DNA from: Chitinophaga pinensis
GTDB lineage: Bacteria; Bacteroidota; Bacteroidia; Chitinophagales; Chitinophagaceae
Reading direction: 5' to 3'
NCBI GenBank assembly: GCA_945866165.1
Contig: CAMBGO010000133.1
Span: forward strand, 1-6,792
DNA length: 6,792 nt
Shown here: piece after piece, positions 1 through 6,022 of the stretch
Numbering within the stretch: position 1 is the stretch's first letter
Layout of the letters: each line of letters starts with the position of its first letter
The notes under the pieces: generated by a model
The model's input: only the letters and a program-made list of their open reading frames with translations
The model's database searches: none
What the model was told of the DNA's origin: nothing
Made by a program: the position numbers and the translations under genes

Positions 1-537
1 TGCGGGTTGAAAAATTCCATCGGGAAGAATTTTTAATCCTTCTTTTGAACCACTGATGCCAATGAATTTCTCAACATAATCATACCAAGGTGCAATATCC
101 TTGTAACGAATGGGCCAATCAACACCATGACCATCTTGTAGGTTTGCATTGAAGTCGATATCATTCCACCTAAACGTTAAGCGACCCCAGAGAAGCGATC
201 TTCCTCCAAGAACATCAGCCCTGATCCAATCATATCGTTGTTTTTCCGTGTAAGGGTTTTCAATATCTTTTACATAGAATGATTTGTTGTCTTCACCAAT
301 AGAATAATGTCTTGATTGTACAGGAAATATTTTTTTGTCTTCTTTGCTGAGTTTGTTAGCGTGTTCAATTTCCCAAGGATGCTTGGTTGCAGATTCATAT
401 CCCTTGATATGTTCAACCATATTTCCTCTTTCAAGGATGATGGTTTTCAGACCTTTTTCACACAATTCTTTTGCGGCCCAGCCCCCGGAAATACCGGATC
501 CGATAACGATGGCATCAAAATGAAATTGTTCTTTCAT
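1..537 (-). CDS. GMC-family FAD sugar dehydrogenase large subunit, paralogue 1 (3' part outside window)
   Basis: This is the N-terminal 179 residues of a GMC oxidoreductase, open to the window edge, so the C-terminal part and stop are missing. The start is the ATG at 537-535, which gives the same N-terminal offset as the complete paralogue next door. Residues 8-20 carry the dinucleotide-binding strand with GSGISGG (FAD ADP site), LERG follows at about 35-38, and GGRSLLWGR at about 111-119 is the GMC flavin-contact segment. No signal peptide or membrane segment is visible. By an ungapped count by eye it is about 58% identical to the first 179 residues of the adjacent GMC protein (about 104 matches), so the two are tandem paralogues. 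The catalytic His/Asn and the cysteine cluster would lie outside the window. There is no Shine-Dalgarno sequence: the ATG follows a T-rich run that closes a hairpin. Family members oxidise sugars or sugar acids using FAD; the substrate here is unknown. Confidence 0.9.
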   Translation of the reverse strand, partial: MKEQFHFDAIVIGSGISGGWAAKELCEKGLKTIILERGNMVEHIKGYESATKHPWEIEHANKLSKEDKKIFPVQSRHYSIGEDNKSFYVKDIENPYTEKQRYDWIRADVLGGRSLLWGRLTFRWNDIDFNANLQDGHGVDWPIRYKDIAPWYDYVEKFIGISGSKEGLKILPDGIFQPA

Positions 538-582
538 AAAAATAAAAATGGTCAACTGATATGAATGATATCAATTGACCAT
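535..582 (-). terminator. Hairpin plus U-tract between the two GMC genes; terminator or attenuator
   Basis: On the minus strand, arms at 582-568 and 562-548 form a 15-bp stem with a 5-nt loop (567-563). Every position pairs, one of them as a U-G wobble. The 3' arm runs straight into TTTTATTTTT and then the ATG of the downstream GMC gene at 537. This is the shape of an intrinsic terminator, although the stem is AU-rich (about 5 G/C pairs) and so weaker than a classical one. On the plus strand no T-run follows, so the signal is directional. Because it ends at the start codon, no promoter fits between it and the downstream gene. Read-through must therefore supply that gene, unless its promoter lies upstream, inside the GMC gene at 600-2282. 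Confidence 0.65.
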
Positions 583-599
583 GTATAAAATGAATTTAT

Positions 600-2282
600 T
601 TAAAGGTTACCTTTTTTCATTTCACTCATTGCGAAATCTACTGCGCGTGCTGTGAGTGCCATATACGTTAGTGAAGGATTAACGCAAGATGCAGAGGCCA
701 TGCTGGCACCATCTGTTACAAAAACATTTTTAGCATCCCAAACTTGGTTGTTTTTATTTAGAACAGAATTTTTCGGATCTGTTCCCATCCTAGCAGTACC
801 CATTTCATGAATGCCCCTGCCTGGTGTTCCGTCACCATCTCTTCCTTTTACATTTTTTACACCAGCAGCTTCAAGCATTTCGACTGCATCATTGAGCATG
901 TCAACGCGCATTTTTTTCTCATTGTCTTTCAATTCACAATCAATTGAAAGTACTGGTAGACCCCATTTGTCTTTTTTGTTTTTATCAAGCGTTACTAAGT
1001 TTTCATGGTAAGGAAGTATTTCACCAAAACCACCCATACCAACTGTCCAGCTTCCTGGCTCTGTTAATGCTTCTTTTAATTCTTCACCGATGTTAAATTC
1101 TGCGATGTTTCTATTCCATGATTCTCTTGTTCCACTTCCTTGATAACCGAAGCCACGCAGGTAGTCGCGTTTGTCGTCATTGACATTTCTGAAACGTGGG
1201 ATATAGAAACCATTGGGTCTTCTACCGAAATAATATTTGTCTTCATATCCTTCAACTATTCCACTTGCGCGAACACCAAGGTGGTGGTCCATCAGGTTAT
1301 GACCCAATTGATTGCTTGAGCTTCCCAATCCTTCTGGCCAAATATCAGTTGCCGAGTTCATTAGTACCCAAGTGCTATTAAGTGTTGATGCATTTAGGAA
1401 TACAATCTTTGCTTTGTATTCATATGTTTGATTTGTTTCAGCGTCTAATACCTCTACGCCTGTTGCACGTTGGGTATTTTTATCATACAGAATTTTCGTA
1501 ACAATAGAAAAAGGACGCAGGGTTAAGTTGCCTGTTTTCATTGCTGCAGGCAAGGTTGATGATTGTGTGCTGAAATACCCGCCGAATGGGCATCCTAGCC
1601 AACATTTGTTACGAAACTGGCAATTGGTTCTGCCCTGGAGGGGTTGAGTAATGTTGGCCGTACGACCAATGATCAAGTGTCTTGTACCTTTATAGTGTTC
1701 TTTCAATCTTGCTGCAACATCTTTTTCAACGCAGGTAAGGTCCATCGGAGGCATGAATTTCCCATCTGGTAAAACGGGTAGTCCTTCTGTTGAACCACTG
1801 ATGCCTGCAAAGGTTTCAACGTAGTCGTACCATGCAGCAATCTCTTTATACCGAATGGGCCAATCTGTTCCTATTCCTTCTTTTGCATTTGCTTCAAAGT
1901 CGAGGTCACTCCAGCGATAGCTTTGTCTACCCCACATCAATGACCTTCCTCCAACATGGTATCCACGAAACCAGTCGAAGCGTTTTACTTCAGTATAAGG
2001 GCATTCGCTGTCTTTCGCCCAGTAGTCAAGGTTTATTTCATTTAACGGATAATCCCTTTTAAGTACTGGATAATCTTTAATCATTTGTTGAGTACGTCCG
2101 CCTCGGTGAGGAAATTCCCAGGTGTCTTTTGTTGCGTTGGTATAATCTTTTACGTGTTCAATATTTCTTCCACGTTCAAGCATGATAACCTTAAGGCCTT
2201 TTTCTGTGAGCTCTTTAGCGGCCCATCCGCCACTGATACCTGAGCCAACAACGATTGCGTCAAAAACATTTGATTCTGGCAT
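600..2282 (-). CDS. GMC-family FAD sugar dehydrogenase large subunit, paralogue 2 (complete)
   Basis: This 560-residue protein has the usual length of the GMC large subunits of gluconate 2-dehydrogenase, fructose dehydrogenase and FAD-glucose dehydrogenase. Visible motifs are the FAD-binding GSGISGG (13-19), LERG (35-38), GGRSLMWGR (111-119), and the C-terminal IHEMGTARMG (491-500) and NPSLT (535-539). H492 and N535 are the likely catalytic pair; their 43-residue spacing agrees with what I recall for FAD-glucose dehydrogenase. C221, C227 and C231 (C-x5-C-x3-C) match the cysteine cluster that holds a [3Fe-4S] centre in that subgroup, which points to electron transfer to a partner rather than to oxygen. 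There is no signal peptide. Relatives are exported bound to a Tat-carrying small subunit, and no such gene is in the window. The protein probably oxidises a sugar or polyol hydroxyl to a ketone or lactone; the exact substrate cannot be read. The ATG at 2282 lies six residues before the FAD strand, as expected. Confidence 0.93.
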   Translation of the reverse strand: MPESNVFDAIVVGSGISGGWAAKELTEKGLKVIMLERGRNIEHVKDYTNATKDTWEFPHRGGRTQQMIKDYPVLKRDYPLNEINLDYWAKDSECPYTEVKRFDWFRGYHVGGRSLMWGRQSYRWSDLDFEANAKEGIGTDWPIRYKEIAAWYDYVETFAGISGSTEGLPVLPDGKFMPPMDLTCVEKDVAARLKEHYKGTRHLIIGRTANITQPLQGRTNCQFRNKCWLGCPFGGYFSTQSSTLPAAMKTGNLTLRPFSIVTKILYDKNTQRATGVEVLDAETNQTYEYKAKIVFLNASTLNSTWVLMNSATDIWPEGLGSSSNQLGHNLMDHHLGVRASGIVEGYEDKYYFGRRPNGFYIPRFRNVNDDKRDYLRGFGYQGSGTRESWNRNIAEFNIGEELKEALTEPGSWTVGMGGFGEILPYHENLVTLDKNKKDKWGLPVLSIDCELKDNEKKMRVDMLNDAVEMLEAAGVKNVKGRDGDGTPGRGIHEMGTARMGTDPKNSVLNKNNQVWDAKNVFVTDGASMASASCVNPSLTYMALTARAVDFAMSEMKKGNL

Positions 2283-2319
2283 GTGATTAGTTTGTGTTAA
2301 CGAATTTACTGAATTAATT

Positions 2320-2400
2320 TAAATACAGTTTAGGGTTTAGAAGTCAGACGTCAGGAGTAAGAAATCAGGTGTAAAGATTGATATGATGATTTAGTAAAAA
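2320..2400. repeat. Direct repeat copy A (81 bp) containing seven in-register heptamers
   Basis: This is the first of two near-identical direct copies. From 2327 to 2375 it reads as seven consecutive 7-nt units: AGTTTAG, GGTTTAG, AAGTCAG, ACGTCAG, GAGTAAG, AAATCAG, GTGTAAA. A shared non-heptameric tail (2376-2400) ending in GTAAAAA follows. Compared with copy B there is one substitution (GAGTAAG against GAGTCAG) and two fewer units. No open reading frame, transposase end or target duplication was recognised. Such low-complexity heptamer blocks look like a dispersed intergenic repeat, but only the local copies can be seen here. Confidence 0.85.
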
Positions 2401-2412
2401 GACTCCCAATTC

Positions 2413-2507
2413 TAAATACAGTTTAGGGTTTAAAGTTTAGGGTTTAGAAGTCAGACGTCAGGAGTCAGAAATCAGGTGTAAAGATTGATATGATGATTTA
2501 GTAAAAA
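2413..2507. repeat. Direct repeat copy B (95 bp) containing nine in-register heptamers
   Basis: This second copy lies 12 nt after copy A. Nine heptamers run from 2420 to 2482; they are those of copy A with two extra units (GGTTTAA, AGTTTAG at 2427-2440) inserted in register. The tail at 2483-2507 is identical to that of copy A. The 14-nt length difference is exactly two units, which suggests replication slippage or unequal recombination within the array. The two copies fill most of the 249-nt gap between the TIM-barrel gene and the GMC gene on the minus strand, so they would be transcribed if these genes form one operon. Confidence 0.85.
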
Positions 2508-2516
2508 TGTTTATTT

Positions 2517-2537
2517 ATTAAACCTTAAACTCTAAAC
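2517..2537 (-). repeat. Inverted patch of the same heptamers overlapping a stop codon
   Basis: Read on the minus strand, these 21 nt are GTTTAGA, GTTTAAG, GTTTAAT, the same unit type as the direct repeats but in the opposite orientation. The TAG stop codon of the TIM-barrel gene (2534-2532) lies inside the first unit. Against the heptamers at 2421-2440 of copy B, the patch can pair at 17 of 20 positions, giving a long imperfect hairpin with a loop of about 77 nt. Confidence 0.6.
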
Positions 2538-3425
2538 ATCACAAATGGTGATGCCTTGTTTCAACGCAGCGATCTTATCTGGCCAGCTTGGGATGAATTC
2601 TTGTGCAACATATCCTTTGAATCCTGTGTCTAAAATGGCTTTCATGATGGCAGGATAGAAAAGTTCTTGTGTATCATTTATTTCATTTCTTCCTGGAACA
2701 CCACCAGTATGATAGTGTGCAAAGTATTGATGTTTATCACGAATGGTTCTGATTACATCACCTTCATCGATTTGCATGTGGTAGATATCGTAAAGCAATT
2801 TAAAATTTTCAGATCCTACGCGCTTGCAAAGCTCTACGCCCCACGTTGAATTGTCGCATTGATAGTCTTTGTGATCTACTTTTGAATTTAGCAGTTCCAT
2901 GACCAGTGTAACACCATGCCTTTCAGCTAAGGGGATTAATTTTTTTAGCCCTTCTGTGCAGTTATTCAATCCTGTTTCTGCATCTTTCCCTCTTTTGCTT
3001 CCGGAAAAACATATCAAGTTTTTGTACCCGGCTTTTGCAACCAGTGGAATCATCTCGGTATAGTTCGCAATCAATTTTGAATGGAAGGTGGTGTCATTGA
3101 AACCATCTATCAGGTTGATCTCTGCTCCATTGCACATTGAAGAGTAGAGGCCGTATTTTTTCATGGTTTCCCAGTCTTTTGGACCTACCAAGTCGATAGC
3201 CTTTATGCCTATTTCTTTTATTTCTTTGCAAAACTGTTCAAACGGAATAGAGTCGTAGCACCACCTACAAACGGAGTGGTTGATATTGCCTTTAAGTTGA
3301 AGTGTGCTCACAGAATCATTTTTTTCTGCAATAATATTACTGATAGCTGGGCTTGATATACCACCTGCTGCAACAGTACCCAACATGATATTTTTGATAG
3401 CGCTTCTGCGCGATGAATTTTTCAT
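2532..3425 (-). CDS. Hydroxypyruvate-isomerase-like TIM-barrel protein with Tat-type signal
   Basis: This 297-residue protein belongs to the xylose-isomerase-like TIM-barrel (AP endonuclease 2) superfamily and most resembles hydroxypyruvate isomerases. Likely metal ligands are E177 (in VMELLNS), D213 and H216 (LLYDIYHMQ), H239 and E276 (YVAQEF); PGRNE at 244-248 is typical of the Hyi subgroup. The N-terminus has SRRSAIK at 5-11 followed by a hydrophobic, Gly/Ala-rich stretch to about residue 30. That fits a twin-arginine export signal, though the usual Phe after the arginines is missing. If exported, the protein acts in the periplasm, where true hydroxypyruvate isomerisation is unlikely, so a keto-sugar or cyclitol isomerase/epimerase role is a reasonable guess. 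Its ATG overlaps the stop of the upstream permease (ATGA), which implies translational coupling. The C-terminal ICDV looks intact although the stop lies in a repeat unit. Confidence 0.9.
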   Translation of the reverse strand: MKNSSRRSAIKNIMLGTVAAGGISSPAISNIIAEKNDSVSTLQLKGNINHSVCRWCYDSIPFEQFCKEIKEIGIKAIDLVGPKDWETMKKYGLYSSMCNGAEINLIDGFNDTTFHSKLIANYTEMIPLVAKAGYKNLICFSGSKRGKDAETGLNNCTEGLKKLIPLAERHGVTLVMELLNSKVDHKDYQCDNSTWGVELCKRVGSENFKLLYDIYHMQIDEGDVIRTIRDKHQYFAHYHTGGVPGRNEINDTQELFYPAIMKAILDTGFKGYVAQEFIPSWPDKIAALKQGITICDV

Positions 3426-4645
3426 GTACGGAAGATATTGAATGCTTTTGCTTTCCTTGTAGTGAAATATAAAATGGTAAATGCCACAATCAGAATAGCT
3501 GGGAAAAGTAACATGTTTGAAAGTGTTGCCTGTCCAGCAGCGAGGTCAGCAGCATCGCCAACCATACCTTGACTTTCTGCCACTACCTTGTTGCTTTGAA
3601 TCCATCCACCAATTACGGGTTGAAACATAGATGAAGAAAACATTCCGATTCCACCCATAATAGAAAGTCCGAGTGCGCCAGTTTCTGGAAGCTTTTCACC
3701 AACAAATCCAAGCATATTGGGCCAGAAATAACAAATTCCCAGTGCATAGAAAATCGCTGCTACATACAACATCGATCCACTCATGGTGCTGAGCATGTAA
3801 ATTCCAATTACTCCAAATATGGCAGAGCCAAGCAACACACCAACCGTGTTGAGTTGTTTTATCAAAGGCCCTGCAAAGAACCTACCCACTGCCATTAATC
3901 CTGTAACCAAGGCAAGGATTAACATTGGACTAGCACCAGCTTTTGCCAAAATTGGACCAACCCATTGTTGTGGACCGAATTCTGAAATAGCGGTGAGTGC
4001 CATGCAGGCAGCCATGAAAAGATATAGGGGATTTAACATCGCCTTGAAATTTGCTAGGGTATTATCACCGGCAACCCTTGGCTTTGGAAAACTTTGTCCG
4101 AAGAACAATACCGCATATATAATAGTAGGAATCAAGATAACCCATATTTGAGCCTGCCAAGGAAGCGATGCATCTGTCATGAATTTTGAAATGAGGGAGC
4201 CTAGAACAATTCCACCGGGGAACCACATATGGAAGCGATTCAACTTGCTATGAAATTCATTGCCGGTATAGGAGTCAGCTATCATTGGGTTACATGCTGC
4301 TTCTGTACATCCATTGCCCAGTCCGATAAGAAGTGTTGAAATAAGCAATACATTATAACTGCTTGCATAAATGGTTGTGATGATACCAATAGCATGTGCC
4401 ACCAATGCAATTTGCATAATTAGTTTTGGACCCATCTTGGCATAGAAAATGCCGCCCAAGATCATTGAAATAGGGAAGCCTAGAAACCACATAGAGTTAA
4501 TGGTGCCCAGTTGAACTGGATCTAGGTTTAATTCTGTTCCCAACTGAACGAGAATTCCTGCACGGATGCTGAATGAAAATGCCGTTGTGATCAGTGCAAA
4601 GCAACTTGCCAAAAAAAGGCGGTTTGCATTTAGGGGTTGACTCAT
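3422..4645 (-). CDS. MFS permease, FHS (fucose/sugar:H+ symporter)-like
   Basis: This 407-residue hydrophobic protein has about twelve predicted membrane helices, estimated at roughly residues 12-34, 46-68, 74-94, 98-118, 141-160, 165-185, 203-222, 237-260, 267-287, 290-308, 325-347 and 376-396. A longer polar loop at 186-202 separates the two halves, as in the major facilitator superfamily. The fourth-helix motif GLGNGCTEAACNP (108-120), followed by a short loop containing LNRFHMWFPGG (135-145), is the pattern of the FHS sugar:proton symporter group. The substrate cannot be deduced; a sugar, keto-sugar or polyol fits the neighbours. It is the first gene of the minus-strand unit and overlaps the next gene by 4 nt, so import and isomerase functions are probably made together. 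The ATG at 4645 starts a short polar N-terminus just before the first helix. No Shine-Dalgarno sequence is evident. Confidence 0.9.
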   Translation of the reverse strand: MSQPLNANRLFLASCFALITTAFSFSIRAGILVQLGTELNLDPVQLGTINSMWFLGFPISMILGGIFYAKMGPKLIMQIALVAHAIGIITTIYASSYNVLLISTLLIGLGNGCTEAACNPMIADSYTGNEFHSKLNRFHMWFPGGIVLGSLISKFMTDASLPWQAQIWVILIPTIIYAVLFFGQSFPKPRVAGDNTLANFKAMLNPLYLFMAACMALTAISEFGPQQWVGPILAKAGASPMLILALVTGLMAVGRFFAGPLIKQLNTVGVLLGSAIFGVIGIYMLSTMSGSMLYVAAIFYALGICYFWPNMLGFVGEKLPETGALGLSIMGGIGMFSSSMFQPVIGGWIQSNKVVAESQGMVGDAADLAAGQATLSNMLLFPAILIVAFTILYFTTRKAKAFNIFRT

Positions 4646-4844
4646 TGTTGATTGTTTTGGTTAAGGGTAAAAAATTAATGGGTTATAAGTGAATATGACA
4701 TAAGTTAATCGTTGTGCAATAGAAAGGTTTTTTAAAAAGGGCCCTTTACTATAATTTTAGACTATTGAATTTAAAGAGAAATCTTTAACTAAATTCATTA
4801 TTTTTAAAACTCTTTTTCACAGCATATCATTTAATTAAATCAAC
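4646..4844. promoter_or_regulatory. Divergent intergenic control region
   Basis: This 199-nt, very A/T-rich region lies between the starts of the permease (minus) and the Gfo/Idh/MocA gene (plus), so it must hold promoters for both units. No gene is visible in it. Weak matches to the Bacteroidota -7 consensus TAnnTTTG are TAATTTTA at 4752-4759 on the plus strand, and TAATTTTT on the minus strand about 25-35 nt before the permease start. Neither has a clear TTTG box at the right distance, so exact promoter positions are not claimed. An imperfect inverted repeat (arms 4766-4776 and 4783-4797, with a 4-nt bulge) and a 12-bp AT palindrome at 4829-4840 just before the plus-strand start also occur here. 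Both could be chance in such biased DNA. Confidence 0.5.
4736..4747. promoter_or_regulatory. Perfect 12-bp palindrome, candidate operator
   Basis: AAAGGGCCCTTT is a perfect inverted repeat and the only G/C-rich block in an otherwise A/T-rich divergent region. It lies almost exactly midway between the two start codons (about 90 and 97 nt away). The position suits a shared operator for a dimeric regulator, but no regulator gene is in the window and a single site is weak evidence. Confidence 0.3.
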
Positions 4845-6011
4845 ATGAATAGAAAATTAAGAATGGGTATGGTTGGTGGAGGCAAGGATGCCTTCATTGG
4901 AGCCATTCATCGCCATGCCATCGGCATTGATGGCATGATCGACATTGTGTGCGGCGCACTTAGTATCAATCCGGACATTGCAAAGGATTCTGGTAAAGCT
5001 ATATTTCTTCCGGAAGACAGGATCTATCTCACTTACGAAGAGATGATCAAAAAAGAAAGTGAGTTGCCGGCAGACAAGCGCATGGATTTCGTAACCATTG
5101 TTACTCCCAACTTCGCACACTTTGCACCAGCTATGATGGCCATGGATCATGGCTTTCATGTTGTGATTGAAAAACCAATTGCATTCACATTGGATGAAGC
5201 GTTGCAATTGAAGAAGAAGGCAGCTGAAACAGGAAAAATTCTATGTTTAACACATACCTATTCTGGCTATCCGCTTGTAAAGCAAGCAAAGCAAATGGTT
5301 AAGCAAGGTGCTTTTGGAAAGATTCGCAAGGTATGGGTTGAATATCCTCAAGGATGGTTGAGTAAGCTTTCTGAAAGAGAAGGCAATGCACAAGCAGCTT
5401 GGCGAACAGATCCAACGAAAAGCGGAAAGAGTGGTTGCATGGGCGATATAGGAACGCATGCTGCTCATCTAGCTGAATATATTTCAGGATTGAAAATCAC
5501 ACAAATTTGTGCAGACTTAAATATTTTAGTTGAAGGAAGAATATTGGATGATGATGGTGGCGTATTGTTGAAATTTGAAAATGGTGCAGCAGGAGTATTG
5601 ATGGCATCACAAGTTGCAGCCGGTGAAGAGAATGGAATCAAGATCAGGGTGTATGGTGAGAAAGGCGGATTGGAATGGGCGCAGCACGAACCGAATACCA
5701 TGTTGGTGAAATGGCTTGATCAACCAACTCAAATTTACAGGGCAGGTGGAAACTATGGCGATAGGCTTTCTTCTTTTGCTACACACAATTCAAGAACACC
5801 TGGTGGACATCCTGAAGGATACCTTGAAGCATTTGCAAATATCTACCGCAATTTTGCTTTTACATTGACTGCTCAGTTGGAAGGAACAACACCAACTCCT
5901 GAAATGCTTGATTTCCCTGGTGTAGAAGATGGTATTAGGGGCATGGCATTCATTGATAATGTTGTCGCTTCTTCTCAATCAGATAAAAAATGGACACCCC
6001 ATAGTATTTAA
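4845..6011 (+). CDS. Gfo/Idh/MocA-family NAD(P)-dependent oxidoreductase
   Basis: This 388-residue protein has an N-terminal Rossmann fold with MVGGGKDAFIGAIHR (9-23), TPNF (87-90), and the family signature EKPIAF (109-114) in which K110 is the expected catalytic lysine. The C-terminal alpha/beta substrate domain carries GDIGTHAAHL (200-209); D201 and H205 occupy the usual catalytic and substrate-binding positions. Family members oxidise or reduce a ring hydroxyl/ketone of sugars or inositols using NAD(P). There is no signal peptide, so it is cytoplasmic. The glycine-rich loop with AFIGxxHR belongs to a long (about 385-390 residue) subgroup that I recall being paired with a TIM-barrel isomerase, as it is here. 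The ATG at 4845 was chosen; an in-frame Met at codon 7 is a possible alternative. It is the first gene of the plus-strand unit. Substrate and direction of reaction are not determinable. Confidence 0.93.
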   Translation: MNRKLRMGMVGGGKDAFIGAIHRHAIGIDGMIDIVCGALSINPDIAKDSGKAIFLPEDRIYLTYEEMIKKESELPADKRMDFVTIVTPNFAHFAPAMMAMDHGFHVVIEKPIAFTLDEALQLKKKAAETGKILCLTHTYSGYPLVKQAKQMVKQGAFGKIRKVWVEYPQGWLSKLSEREGNAQAAWRTDPTKSGKSGCMGDIGTHAAHLAEYISGLKITQICADLNILVEGRILDDDGGVLLKFENGAAGVLMASQVAAGEENGIKIRVYGEKGGLEWAQHEPNTMLVKWLDQPTQIYRAGGNYGDRLSSFATHNSRTPGGHPEGYLEAFANIYRNFAFTLTAQLEGTTPTPEMLDFPGVEDGIRGMAFIDNVVASSQSDKKWTPHSI

Positions 6012-6022
6012 AAAATAATATA

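Noticed and set aside
316..564. Plus-strand open frame of 82 codons, and an overlapping one at 335-523
   Set aside because: Both lie antisense to the conserved GMC coding sequence and have no recognisable motif; the minus frame explains the sequence.
2283..2420. Separate promoter for the GMC gene at 600-2282 (TAAATTCG or TAGAATTG on the minus strand)
   Set aside because: Each differs from TAnnTTTG by one base but neither has a TTTG box at about -33; in A/T-rich DNA such matches are expected by chance.
2320..2507. CRISPR array
   Set aside because: There are only two copies, separated by 12 nt, and the internal 7-nt units are degenerate with no spacers.
2320..2507. Insertion sequence or MITE with terminal inverted repeats
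   Set aside because: No terminal inverted repeats at the copy ends and no target-site duplication could be found; the copies are direct and end in simple A-runs.
3819..4151. Plus-strand open frame of 110 codons antisense to the permease
   Set aside because: It is a shadow of the MFS gene; its peptide has no domain-like features and no separate start signal.
4829..4840. ATTTAATTAAAT palindrome just before the plus-strand start
   Set aside because: It is made only of A and T in a region dominated by A/T, so a 12-bp palindrome carries little information; mentioned only within the intergenic region entry.
4857..5207. Minus-strand open frame of 116 codons within the Gfo/Idh/MocA gene
   Set aside because: The plus frame carries the Rossmann and EKP motifs here; the antisense peptide is Cys/His-rich by codon mirroring only.
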